This document shows positions 34,543 through 46,231 of a DNA stretch of 64,000 nt, piece by piece. The translations under genes and the position numbers were made by a program. Position 1 is the stretch's first letter; every line of letters begins with the position of its first letter. The notes under the pieces were generated by a model. The model ran no database searches. It was not told where the DNA came from and saw only the letters and a list, made by a program, of their open reading frames with translations. The stretch is from Xylogone sp. PMI_703 (taxonomy: Eukaryota; Ascomycota; Leotiomycetes), in the NCBI GenBank assembly GCA_021399445.1, contig JAJTUQ010000001.1, positions 1,426,001-1,490,000 on the forward strand. The letters run 5' to 3'.

Positions 34543-35787
34543 ATGTCAGATGGAGAAGGGCGTCCATCTAAAATCCGGAAGCTGGAACCACCCGTAGACG
34601 TCCATGAAACTATAACCAGTCTCGCTGGCATATCTCCGCAAACTATTGATGGAGAGAATAATCAAGATGGGAGAGAAAGCAAGTCTGAGACCGCTGAAAC
34701 GAGAGATACAAGTAATGATGCACCTCACATATCAAAAAGTCAATTGAAGAAGTTAAGACGAAGGGAACAATGGGAAGCCGGGAGAGAGTACCGTAGAGAG
34801 AAGCGTCGAGAGAAAAATAAACAGAGGCAAGCTCGTAAAGCAGAAGAGCGTGCTGCAAAAGAACAACAGCTGGCCAGTGGAGAAATAGATACCACTGAAA
34901 CAGAACCGCCGAAAGAGCAGAGAAAATATGTGAGACCTATCCAAGTTCCAGTCGGTTTAATCTTAGACTGTGACTTCAACGAGCTTATGACAGAAAAGGA
35001 GCTCATTTCGTTATCTGCTCAAATCACAAGGTGTTATTCAGATAACCGTGGCTCAGCCTATAGAGCTCATCTTGCGGTTAGTTCCTGGGGTGGTGCACTG
35101 AAGACCAGGTACGAAACTGTCCTGGCAAATCATCATCTAGCATGGAAGGGAGTGCGCTTTCTAGAACAAGATTTCGTTGACACAGCAAAAGAACTGGATA
35201 CAGTTATGAAGGGTCCAGATGGAGGTAAATTGGTTGGTGCTCTTGATAGGAAGGATATTCAGGGGCCACATCATGAACAGTCTGACCCGCAAAGCCAGGA
35301 TGCAGACGAGTCTGACGCAGCTCCGTCACAACCCTCAGTTGTCTATTTATCATCGGATTCTCCCTATACTATTGAGAAGCTGGAACCAAATACAAGCTAT
35401 GTGATTGGGGGGATTGTGGATAAGAACCGTCATAAAGGTATCTGTTATAAGAGAGCATGTGAGCGTGGTATTAGGACCGGCAAACTGCCAATTGGTGAAT
35501 ATATGACAATGCAAAGTCGATCAGTGCTTGCAGTTAATCATGTTGTGGAAATCCTCTTAAAGTGGCTGGAGACTGGCGATTGGGGAGAGGCATTCCTGAG
35601 CGTTATTCCTAAGAGGAAGGAGGCCAAGCTGAAAACTAAAGAAGGCAGTGGGAGTACCAATAATACAGATGACCTTGATGGTCCAGGGAACGCAGAAGGG
35701 TCAAAAAATGATTCTGAGGATGAAGCAATCTCAACTGAGGATATAGAAGATACAACTAAGGCTAATAGTTTATTTCTAGATCCATAA
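34543..35787 (+). CDS. TRM10: tRNA (guanine9-N1)-methyltransferase
   Basis: A single exon encodes 414 residues. A lysine/arginine-rich coil (about 65-115, KKLRRREQWEAGREYRREKR) precedes the SPOUT methyltransferase fold of about 130-350. Visible family motifs are VGLILDCDFNELM, YSDNRGS, VVYLSSDSP, YVIGGIVDKNRHKG with the catalytic-side Asp, and LAVNHVVEILLKW. The C-terminal tail is acidic and disordered. The enzyme methylates N1 of purine 9 in cytosolic tRNAs using S-adenosylmethionine. A segment rich in Asp/Ser/Gln near residues 230-260, inserted between GALDRKD and VVYLSSD, is common in fungal copies. The stop codon is 37 bp from that of the convergent ligase gene, so the transcripts probably overlap. 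Confidence 0.95.
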   Translation: MSDGEGRPSKIRKLEPPVDVHETITSLAGISPQTIDGENNQDGRESKSETAETRDTSNDAPHISKSQLKKLRRREQWEAGREYRREKRREKNKQRQARKAEERAAKEQQLASGEIDTTETEPPKEQRKYVRPIQVPVGLILDCDFNELMTEKELISLSAQITRCYSDNRGSAYRAHLAVSSWGGALKTRYETVLANHHLAWKGVRFLEQDFVDTAKELDTVMKGPDGGKLVGALDRKDIQGPHHEQSDPQSQDADESDAAPSQPSVVYLSSDSPYTIEKLEPNTSYVIGGIVDKNRHKGICYKRACERGIRTGKLPIGEYMTMQSRSVLAVNHVVEILLKWLETGDWGEAFLSVIPKRKEAKLKTKEGSGSTNNTDDLDGPGNAEGSKNDSEDEAISTEDIEDTTKANSLFLDP

Positions 35788-35824
35788 ATTATGAAGTCAA
35801 AATCTTTGTAAACACCGCATGATA

Positions 35825-38644
35825 TTATACAAGATCATTATCCTCCTCAACTTCGTTTTCATCATCCTTCGTCAAGGATGCTGTAGCTTCTTGCTTCCTC
35901 CACAATGATGCCAGAAATTCACTTGTACTTGCTTCATCAATACCTTTGTCTTCTCGCTTCTTCAAAAATCTGGGGAACCTAAGGCTTAGTCCTCTTTCGT
36001 CACTGACAAGCCCGATGGCAGCAGTATATGTTGGACTGAGACTTATGTCTGCGAACCCAACCTCCCATACTTCCTGAGGCTCGAACCAGACATCGGGATA
36101 TCCGCCTTCATATTCAACATAGCTTGGCTTGCCGCTTAGAACATTGTCACCCCCCTCCTCATAATGGTCCTTGTTGATCTTATAAAATGTATCCGTAAAG
36201 CCTGACATACATTTACAGACCGCTTCAAGTGAGCCCGTAGTCTCATTGCGAACTGCAAGCAAGATCGGAGACCAGAATTTCGCCTTTCTACCTTGGCCGT
36301 GCCAAGCTGCGATCGGAATGAGATCAAGTGTATCGAAACTACTATGGTAGTCTTTCTTGACTTTTAACCATGAATCGAGCCTTTTATCTGGTTCATAGGT
36401 TGCCAATAACGCCTTTCTCCTGGACTTTTTCTCGGGCTCTTTCTCAGCCGTTTTCTTTGATCCCTTGTTCGACTTGTTACCAGAAGCGTTTCCAACGAGT
36501 AAATTAGCATTGTTATTATCGTTGGGAAATATAGAGTGTTCTTGAAGATTGTCAAGGATCTTGACCATAATTCCCTCGCACTTGTTATCTGTTGCGCTTT
36601 TGAAAAACTCCAAGATATTCTCCGAGTCCTGAGAAGTGGCATCAATACTTTTGACCCAAGTGAACCTATGAGGTACCTCAACGAATAAACTCCTGAGCAG
36701 CTCTCGTCGTTCCCGAAAAGGGCGATCTAGCAATGGTTCACCATTTAGGTACATCAGATCAAAAGCAAACAAACAAACATCAATAGTAATACTCCCAACT
36801 GCCACATCTCTTCTAGCTCTATTGGATAACACCTGAAACGTTTTCAAGTCTCCCGAGCTCTTATCAACGGCAACGACTTCGCCTTCCATAATAAAACTGC
36901 TAACGCCATCCCCACGAATCCGAGGTACCAAGGCCACAAGGTCAGGGTACTTATCAGTCATGAGTTCAAGGTGGCGAGAGAATATAGAGACTTTGCCGTT
37001 CCTGTCACAGTGAACCTGTGCACGCTGACCATCATACTTGTACTCGCAGCTAAAATCGCGGTTCTGTAACTTGACGAGCATTTCAGGGAGATCTCTTGTT
37101 ATGTTCCCTAACATCGGGCGGAGAGGTATATGTAAAGACAAACCGCATCGGATCAGTAGCTCCTCACAAACCCCTATCTCTAGAAGGTTCGGAACTATAT
37201 CGTTATAATTCGGTCTTCTGGCATAACATGCTTTTAGAATCTCTTCTGCTCTTGACCAAACTTCAGAAAGCTCCTCTTTTTTCATGGCACCTAATTCCGT
37301 CTGCGTCCGTATCAGAAAGTCTGCACCAGGGGGTCGAGACAGCAAAAACGCCCGAGATAAAGCAATAAGCATCGTAGTTTTAACCGCACCAATTCGAAGC
37401 TTCCCCCATATCATCAGTGCCTATACAGTTGGGTCGATATACGTAGTGATATTCAACTTACGTGTTGACAAAGAGTTCGAACTATATATCGACTTTCTTC
37501 AGCACCCCTTGCATCTTGTAATAGTCTATTAACGATACTTTGTTTGATATCACCGCTTCCAGTTCCTTGTGTACTAGCTATCTTCACCAGAGACTGATAT
37601 ACATCCTTTATCGTTAGTGGTTTTGGCTTTTTCAGCGTGTAACTTTGACGTTTCTTAGCTTCAGCAGCCACGTCTCCCGCGTCTCCATATTTGTCGTAGA
37701 TAGACTTGAGAGCCCTTCCATCCAAACCGCATACTTGTTTAAGTGCTTTGGAGATTGCAGATCCTCCAAGCCCAAGTTCTAGGGAGATGTATGGAGGAGA
37801 TATTGCATTAGTGGCGAGCCATACCTAGACCATGTTAAACGGATTCCAAGAAATATATATCCAATATTATTGAAATCGATATCATTCAGATTCCTGGAAG
37901 GTTGCAGAATCATATAACCCAATCTTCTAATGACTTATTTAAAAAATGAAGTAAATGAGTACTCACGGTGGGGAGTAGACTGGACGGATCACCTTCGATA
38001 ATGATCCTCAAAGTATTAACAAGTATATCCACAATCCTTATCCTACTTTGAGTCCCATTGACTAGCACAAAACATCTGGTAAGAAGAGCATACGATGCAT
38101 GTCCACCTTCAACTGACCAGTGCTTTTGAAGTTCAGGTACGAACTCCGACGGCTCAAAAGCCAACGAACTTGTGTCCAGAGGGATATCTACGGATGTAGT
38201 ATCTTCCGCTAGACCAGCTGACTGGAGAGTGAGAGTATGCAGAGGCTTCTTCTGGGATTGGGGAGAGGGAGCCTTCAATTCGGAAAGATCCTCAATCACA
38301 CCCTTATTATCCAACGCCAACTCTTCTGCAGTTGCGGCAGTGGGTGTATTGTTTGAGTTAGAAGTGACTGATAAATCTTTCGTATCGGCCGGTGAGACTA
38401 CTCTCTCACCCTCCTCTTTATCCCATTCAGCCTGCAACTTCCTAGCAAGTTGCTCATCAGATAGTTCGCTTGAATCGAGGGCGCTTTGCTCGTCCTTTTC
38501 GACTGTCTCGGTCGGCTCAGACTGTCGTTGTTTTGCAAAGAAATAGTCTAGACTTCGCTCAGTCACCTTTGAAGTCTTCGAGTTATTATTTAGCTTTCGT
38601 CGTTTTACGGGAGTCCCCATCTTGAAGCTGCTGGACTCATCCAC
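35825..38644 (-). CDS. CDC9/LIG1: DNA ligase I (ATP-dependent)
   Basis: Three exons (37967-38644, 37462-37824, 35825-37420) give 878 residues. The 142-bp first intron is long for this window. Near the N-terminus TERSLDYFF resembles a PCNA-binding box, with Glu (E29) where the usual Gln stands and the paired F35-F36. An N-terminal DNA-binding domain is followed by the adenylation core: CEYKYDGQRAQVH with the AMP-accepting lysine at about K475, and FIMEGEVVA. The OB fold carries SWLKVKKDY. A basic, low-complexity insert of about 60 residues lies between MVKILDNLQEHS and LLATYEPDKR, as seen in other moulds. LIG1 seals Okazaki fragments and excision-repair nicks in the nucleus. The DNA-facing partners PRI1 and MSH2 lie just to the left. 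Confidence 0.95.
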
Positions 38645-39024
38645 ATCTCATTACAGTTATAAGCATCTGGGGGCGCAAGTATAAATTATTCATATTCTGA
38701 GTAAGAAAAAGAAGAAGATTATAGTATGGGTATTTCTTCGGTGCATTTGTCTCATAGGAAGAAACACGCAAAGTAATCAGCGACAGAGCTCCCTGCTGTA
38801 ATCGAGGAGTCGCCAGTCTTCAGATCTTTTGTAAGACTGTAAGCACCTATGCCGTCATTGTCGGCACGTCAACCCCTCGCTAAAACCAACTGTACAGTAC
38901 CTATCGGTTTAGGACAGCTAACGTAGATACACGGTTTGCGCGATGAAGAGCCCCTCTAAATCGGTATCCCGATATCTAGCATAATTCCTCAATACTACAA
39001 TAAACCCAGAAAATACTGCGCACT
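38645..39024. promoter_or_regulatory. Divergent promoter of DNA ligase I and TIP20
   Basis: The 380 bp between the two start codons must hold both promoters. TTTGCGCGAT at 38935-38944 has a CGCG core and looks like an E2F/MBF site. It lies 291 bp before the ligase and 81 bp before TIP20. It is not the dyad seen at PRI1 and MSH2. Confidence 0.45.
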
Positions 39025-41612
39025 ATGGAGAGAGATATTAGACTAGAAGACTACATCAATGACAAAATCCAAACCGCTGCCGACCTTGGAAATCTTGCCA
39101 GTTTGATCTACAATGTCGAGATCCAGAAAAAACAATTGGAGGATCAAGTGAGCGACAATTTCTAAAAAATCACAGGTGGGGTGCTAATTGACTCTCATAG
39201 CTGGAAGATGCAAGATCTAAGCTGGAGCAAGCCAGAAATGCCTCAACGGATCATACAACATCGATGCTCAAGCGGACTCAAGAATTTAAAGAGCACCAGG
39301 ATAGTGTTCAGAGGAGGCTGCAGATAGTTACATCCTCAGAAACTCCTACGGAAGCTGTCCAGCGTTTGAAGGGGCCAATGGAAAAGCTTCGGAAGCTCGA
39401 AATCGCAAAGTTATATGTAGACTTGCTGAAGGAGGTAGACATGCTAATCAATCAAGCTCGAAGCCAACTTCCAGACAATCCCAAAGAAGCTCTCAAGCCA
39501 TACACTCGACTAAAGGAGCTATCACTATATCTTCGAGAACTTCAGCAACCCGCCGAAGGTGCGGCAATCCACCTAATTACATATGTTGAAGGAGCAACGA
39601 GTAGTTTATGGGTGGAGATGAAGAAAATCATGTCTGGTGAATTCGAAGTATTACTGCAAAGATCTAATTGGCCTTCGCAGGAAGAGCCGACGCAGGAGTG
39701 GGGAGTATGCTTTGGAAAACTGCTAGATTTACAGACTCCAGAGATCATGACCGCAGATGAGCCCCTGGTCCTGCTTCCCATGAGTGTATTGACCAAAACT
39801 TTCGTGCAACAATTCAGATACCACTTCATGAGTGATAAACCTACTAACCACCCACATAAGGTCTGCAATACCCTTGTTATACTGCTAATTTGGTACTAAT
39901 CTGATACAGCTTGGAGATTATTTTTTTGAATGGTTTATTGGAACAGTAACTAAATGGGAGAACTTCCTACGTGATAATATCGGGCCCATACTAGCCTCCA
40001 ATTTTCGAGGCAGTAAACTGTCTGGCAATTCTCTCTATGTTGACCCTGTTTCTGCCTTCATCACAGCACTTCTGCCAGTGCTGAAGGAAAAGGTAGATTC
40101 TCTGGTCGCGGCCATATCTCGCGAACCCCAGTATATGAGCAGTTTCATGATCCAATTGATGGATTTTGATGAGAAGATTAGAACGAGGTTTAACTATGAC
40201 GGAGGAAATCTGGAATATGGATGGAAAGGTCTCTCCTGGGGCATCTTAGAAAACTGGTTCGACCGGTGGCAACAAATCGAAAAGGATTTTGCATTAGAGA
40301 GATATCAAGAGATCCTAGAGTCGCCAGACAGTGGCTTAATTGATTATGACAGTGTTGGGCCAGGAAAAACTAAGCCTACCTACGGTGCTATTAAAGTTAT
40401 GGACCTTTTGAAGACCGTAACAAACCAATACTCCATGGTTAGGAAATTCTCCCACAAGATAGCATTTTTGATTGATATCCAAGCAACAATTCTTGACAAG
40501 TATTATGAGCGTCTGAATGATTCACTGGAGGCATATCAGTCTCTTACATCGACAGTTGGCCGTACTTTGCATGGTGTGACAAAGGAGGAGAGAGCTGCTC
40601 TCGAAGGAATTGGTGGACTACAAAGCCTCTGCAAAGTATTTGGCAGTGCAGATTACATTATTTCCATTTTACAGGAATGGACTGATGAAGAGGTAAGCTC
40701 TTATGATCCTGGAGACATAAAACTTCATGCTTACTATGATCTAGTTTTTCGTCACCTTATGGGACCAACTACAGAACAAAGCGAAGCGTGTAGACAGAGA
40801 AGACAATCTTGCAGGCTCAATGAGCTTCACTGACGTTAAAGAACGCACATCAGATTCTGTGGGAACAGAGGCCGATGTTGGCTCAGTATTTGATGTCACT
40901 ATTTCTCAATATCAACAACTGCAGAAACGAGCGGAAATTCTGCTTACTGATGCTATCAAACACTCCTTTCCGAGTGCTTTCAAATCCTACCTATCGAAAG
41001 CGCAATGGACGACAATTGATGAAGAAGAAAACCCTGGTATGTCCTGAATGATCCTATAGAAGTCCACAACTAATGATGCCAGAAACTAATCCATCTATAT
41101 TCGGTCCTACGGCCGAATTGGCTGAGCCTCTTCGAGTATGTGATAAATATTGTAGTACATCAAGTCCCCATTACTTACTAACGATAATATAGATGTTAGA
41201 TGAACACATGGCCTTCCTTTCTAAAGCCATTGCTCAAGCTCCCTTCCGCCGTATCTGGCGAAACTGCGTGGACAGCTTGCAAAATCTTCTCTGGAATGAC
41301 ATTCTCATGGTGAAAAACTTCACAACCCGTGGTGCAGAACAATTTAAGTCAGACATCGCTGCTATTAATGGCATTATTTCATCCCACATTGGTAACGACT
41401 CTATGTGGATGCCGAAACTTGGAGAGGGAGTCGAATTGTTGAATCTTCCCTTAGATTCTCCTGACGGTGGAATATCTATAAAACAAGCAAGCGATGCAGT
41501 ATTTGCTAGCAATTTGCAGGCAAAAGAGATCTTGGAGCGGTTAGGTTTTACACTGCTGAGCAATACTGATTCAAGGGCTATTTTACAAAGGAGGGTCGAA
41601 GCAAGTGATTGA
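39025..41612 (+). CDS. TIP20: RINT1/TIP20 family vesicle tether subunit
   Basis: Six exons (39025-39147, 39201-39860, 39910-40692, 40745-41036, 41083-41135, 41193-41612) give 776 residues. Joins fit the family: EIQKKQLEDQ to LEDARSKLEQ, NHPHK to LGDYFFEWF, and TDEE to FFVTLWDQLQ. The second intron has a GTCTGC donor. The first 80 residues are coiled-coil. The rest is the helical-rod fold of CATCHR tethers, with YDGGNLEYGWKGLSWGILENWFDRW at the family's centre. RINT1/TIP20 with Dsl1 and Sec39 captures COPI vesicles returning from the Golgi at the ER. It also engages ER SNAREs. The gene lies two genes away from COG3, a tether of the same fold acting at the Golgi. Confidence 0.9.
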
Positions 41613-41750
41613 TTATAGTCTATTTACGGCCATATATGTATATAGCTAGGAAATATTGCTGCGAGCAACAGATATTATCAGTTGATGATAACTAATTAAC
41701 CATGAAAATACCAATTCCTTAATATTGATAGGACCACAAATTTTGTGGTT

Positions 41751-42866
41751 TCAATTAATAGCCCTCATTGTCATTTCCACCACAGCAAATGTTCCTGCGC
41801 TAACAGGCATGGCCCTCAGACAGGTTGGTCCCAGACCTTTCCAAAAGCCTCGAAGGCCCTCTGCTCTGTAGGTCTTCTTAAAACAGTCACTCATACTCTT
41901 GAACTTCTGCTTCTCTCCAAACCCATCACTTTGCATTTTACTCTTGACCACATCGAAAGGATAACTGGCTAGCCATAACGCTTCGCCGGCAAGGCCGCCA
42001 TAGAATGCAATCTTCCAACTTGGAATCTCCTTTCGATCCACCTTATTCCTCACAGCATCTGCATTCATCAGATACTCAAATGTAAGAAACCATACTCCAT
42101 AGGCTTGAGCTTCTCTTAAGATTGTAACTGCCTCTCCTCGATAGAGCCCCTTTAAAACACCCTCATGAGCAGAGAGTTTGCGAACGCAATCAAGCGGCCC
42201 GTTATATAATCGTGCTGCGCCATGTGGTTGAGTCTGTAACCTAATTCTCACATGTTCAATTGGTCCAGAAATGACAGAGTTTGCGACACCAGCAAAAGCC
42301 CCAGCAAGGTAGTACTGCGAGTAAGATAAACCAGGAGAAAGCGGATTCTTTGAGAGATTGTGAGCCTCCAGTCGCCGACGTGCTTCATGGAAAGCGCCGA
42401 ATTGAACTGATACGCATGCACCAATTCCTATTAGTGGTGTGAGTGTGCCCTTGTAGAAAGCCAAAGGTCCTTCCTTCACCCAAATGCTCTTAGCTGCTTC
42501 AAGGGCATTGGCATACTGGCTGGAAGTTTGAAGCCGTACTTTGACGATATCAAATGGTTGTCCTGATTTGTTAGCTTTCTATGAATCTTTAGTTTCATCT
42601 AACGACTTGGAATAAAAAGCCACCGGGTCAAAATTTCTTTTCTAATTATTAAAAATAGAAAATATCCCGAAATGAGTCAAATATTAAATACATCAATATT
42701 TTGATACAATACTTTCGAAAGCATGTGAACCAATTAAGATGAAGAAACTAATAACTTTTAACTTACCTAGCAGCACCTGGGCAACACCACCGGCAGCACC
42801 AGCAAAAAGATCCTTCAGTGTGCGTGTCAAGCCATGATCCTCAATATCGGCGGCAGCGTCTGCCAT
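41751..42866 (-). CDS. Mitochondrial carrier family protein (Ymc1/Ymc2-like)
   Basis: Two exons, 42767-42866 and 41751-42562, are joined by an AT-rich 204-bp intron. They give 303 residues, the usual carrier length. Three repeats are visible, each opening with the Px[D/E]xx[K/R]x[R/K] signature: PFDIVKVRLQ, PIEHVRIRLQ and PFDVVKSKMQ. Six transmembrane helices follow from this fold in the inner mitochondrial membrane. Around the repeats LAFYKGTLTPLIGIGACVSVQF and LREAQAYGVWFLTFEYL resemble the Ymc1/Ymc2/Crc1 branch, which moves amino acids or acylcarnitines. I cannot settle the substrate. The 3' end is 138 bp from that of TIP20, in convergent orientation. Confidence 0.88.
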
Positions 42867-43467
42867 CGCTTTCTTCCTATCTCGCCAACCAGCCTACCCT
42901 GGGATTCGTATTCGAAAAGCGAGTTTCACTCTCCAGAACAACTTAAAAGACTAATTGAGACCTAAGAGACAGTATGCATACGCAAAGACACCGAAAGATT
43001 GAATTCAATGTACGTAACGTTAGAATACGTACAGAGGACCGGGCAGATAAGCGGTATGGCAAGGCTCTTGTGAATGAAAATGATGAAATCGCCGACGTCG
43101 CTTGAGCCAGACTTTTACAACCTGAGGCAGAAGTCAAGTAGCGGCATTCAATACTTCTTCTCTCCACAGTGCAGCTGATCTAACTTGATATGATTTCTTC
43201 ATCAGAGAGACTCTACTACGTAGAAAGATATATATTTTGTAAATACTATTTCTAAGTATTCATATGTGCTCAGAATAGCTCAATGGATGCAAAGCTGTAT
43301 TTGCGATCTACGGGTTAGATTTCTACGGTATCCTGGTGATCGATAACAATAAGTAGTAAGGTTGGTATATCATAACAAGAATGATGAATATCCCGGTGCT
43401 TTCTGTGCAGGAAATCCAGCAAAAGACCGACATTTGTCTCAAGGTGATAGGCTATCGAATCCATGGA
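42867..43467. other. Intergenic region upstream of the carrier gene
   Basis: This 601-bp stretch contains the carrier promoter and the COG3 3' region. Near 43270-43340 a weak tRNA-like pattern (TAGCTCAATGG, then GGGTTAGATTT) appears, but the stems do not pair. I see nothing else. Confidence 0.5.
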
Positions 43468-46000
43468 TCATGTGGATTCCGCTCGAACCATCCTCCATAA
43501 TGCAACTCGGGTGTTTTCCTCGAAATTAGCCTCCAACAATTTATCGAACTCCACGCTTGCTTTAAGAGCATCATCTGTTTTGCCACGGCTATTCGATGTA
43601 ATTTTTGATTGCCAATACTTAGTAAATGCAGTAATCTGTTGAACTAAGACCCTTTCCATTTCTTTTCTAGCATCAAGGAGCTGATCAACCACTGCTGGAA
43701 GTAGTTCACCGTTGACAAGAGGTCTGATATATGCTAATGGGTTCAATAGCTGCCTTCTATCTTGTAGCTGTTTGATAACAGCCCAGAATGGGGAGAAGTC
43801 AAGCTCAGCAGACTGTCGAATGGAATCGGGTATTTCATGGGTCAGAAACAGATTCTCTATAAGAATAAGGTTCTTGATCAAAAAAACCTGTGCATTCAGG
43901 ATGCCAGAAGTACGTTTGATGGTTGTTGCCGCCCTCTGTAGAGACTCTGTGGTCTGATGCACAATCTCGTATAGTACATCGCCCTTTTTCTATACGACTT
44001 AGTTTAGCACGCGTGTCAGCCCAAATTTGCAAAGTTATTATCACTTACAGGTCGTTCAAATCTGCTCTCATTATACATTATAAGAAGGTCAATGGCGGAT
44101 CTAACAGTTGGATAGGCGGTTTGAACCCCGCCACTAACAGAAGAACTAATCCGAGCGTTACTACTTTCTAGCTCTTCTTGACTTCGCGAATTGGTCCTGC
44201 CTTTGATAAGTGATGGAAGCTTGAGGTCTTCCTCTGTCGGCTTAAAATGCTCTAGTTCAGCGGCCGCCGCTATGAACAATGAATCCGACAGAGGCCAGAG
44301 ATGTTCATTTAATAACATGTAGGCGGCTTTCCGGTGATCCTCAAGGGGGCGGTCAACATCATCACTTCCTTCATATGAAGACATATACATTGTTTCCAGC
44401 CAACCAATGAGGTCGGTAACTCGGTGTAGATCTTTATTCGTCAGATAGGGTTTCAGAAAGTTAGAAAGACTTGTAATGTGAACTGCATAGCTCTTCTGCA
44501 ATCTCTCAACATAGCTGCTCTTCTCAGCAACAGACCCGATGATCTTTTCCGGTTGATATTCAAGCATAAGCGGGCCACTCCGAAAAATGTCTTCCGCAAG
44601 TTTTATCTCATTGTGGCAGATATCAAGCACATACTGAACACATCTCCGGGAAAATAGTTTGAAATCAGTTTCCGGAGATGGGCTGCTCGTTGTGTACTTC
44701 TTTAGCTTTCGTTGAACTAACGGCACAACGAATTGGCGACTCTTTACATATTCCTCAAGTATCTGATTGAATAGGGTGTGATAATTCAGAATATAGGCAC
44801 CTCGCCGATTACGGTCATCAGAGTGACCAAATGCGAATTCATCAGTTGTCAGAAATCTTACTAGTGGTGATCCCAACCTATCAACAATCGATTCAAATTT
44901 CCCGTATGCTAATGCGTATTCCGCCGTCTCGGAATGTTCTTTATCCCGCGTTTGTTTTGTAACCTCCTCTGTGACCTCTCGAAGACTTGAGGTGAAGGCT
45001 GCCTGAATGAGCGTGAGAGCCCTTTCAAGCAAAGAAAGATAGCGTGTCTTATATGTCGCTGAATCGCGATATTCAGGCTTCATGAAGAGTCAGTATTCGT
45101 TTATTCTAGAGGATTAGGCCATTGCATCTCGAGGGGAGTTTTCCTATCCAGACATTGCAAAGCCGACGTACATGTTGATCCATGAAACCTATACAAGCGT
45201 TCAAATCTAGCAGCATTCCCAAGAAGTCATCGCTTTTAACCAATCTTCCAGATCCAGGGGCATTCAACCTTCTAGTGAGAGGTTCTAGATAACCATAGAA
45301 CTGCAAATGCGTGCCAACCTCGTTTGCCAAATTACGGAGACGTTTCTGTTCTGCTAAAAGGTCCTCGCACTGCGCTTGAAACGCCATGCTTTGGGATTCG
45401 ACGGACTTGAACGAGTCGGATAATGTTGCCAGTAAGTCCAATGCAGACCCCGTATCCTCCAGCAAATTGTCAAGGTGCTGCTCGGACAGAGCTAGCTGAT
45501 CTCGATACAACCTTTTTCAAGTCAATGAGAATAACAGAACTAGAAATGGTCTACACACAAATACTCTTCTTGTGCAGCGTCTAAGAGATCATCTTCATAT
45601 AAATCATAGCGACTGAAAGCATTGTCTTTCTTTTCAGAGATATCTAGTATGTCTAACTGATCTTGGGACTTCTCCAACTGTAATTCAGTGTGTATGTATG
45701 CGCGTACGGCATCGTAGAAGTCGCTATAAGACTTGGCTCTTCTTGTCAAGGTGGGACTTGGTGGGCTATTTGAGGTTTGCTCCTCCTCGTATATATCGAG
45801 AATTGGGGCTGCAGGCTCTGATATATGGTTACTGCCCTGTGAATAGAGTTTAGTATTGTCTTCTCGTCCTTGTTAGAATCACCCACATGTTGTTGTTTCA
45901 GGAGAGATTCTCTTCGGCGATGTGTTATCGGTTGGGACGTGCTGCCACCCCTTTTATGCTGCAGCTCTGGTACGTAACTGTACCAAGCATCATCATACAT
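43468..46000 (-). CDS. COG3: Conserved oligomeric Golgi complex subunit 3 (Sec34)
   Basis: Five exons (45887-46000, 45559-45836, 45172-45511, 44049-45077, 43468-43983) give 758 residues, the normal length. Joins read QHGSNHISEPAAP, EEYLLYRDQLALSEQ, DQHPEYRDSATYKTRYL and RFERPGDVLYEIVHQ. The family core is clear: SFKSVESQSMAFQAQCEDLLAEQKRL, FYGYLEPLTRRLNAP, FRSGPLMLEYQPE, AYMLLNEHLWPL and ATTIKRTSGILNAQVFLIKNLILIE. COG3 belongs to lobe A of the COG tether. It keeps glycosylation enzymes in place by retrograde transport within the Golgi. The first intron is only 50 bp (45837-45886). It shares a 231-bp divergent promoter with FMP25. Confidence 0.93.
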
Positions 46001-46231
46001 TGTTTGTTATTTGCCTCAGACATGGGAGGTTCAAGGCTGGTAACATAAGTTTAGTACAGTATGTTTAGGTGTCAACGCACAGACCACAAGGCTCTGTGGT
46101 ACTCTAAATCCATGAATCCCAGGTCGCGAGGCTGAGTGCATAACAGGCCCTGTAGACAAAGGGCCCAGGAAAAATTTCTGGATCATTCTTGATATCTTCA
46201 TTCATCATGAGATGATCCTACTGTGAGCAAT

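Noticed and set aside
43268..43345. tRNA-like boxes (TAGCTCAATGG and GGGTTAGATTT)
   Set aside because: The D arm and acceptor arm do not pair, and the B box is poor. It looks like chance.
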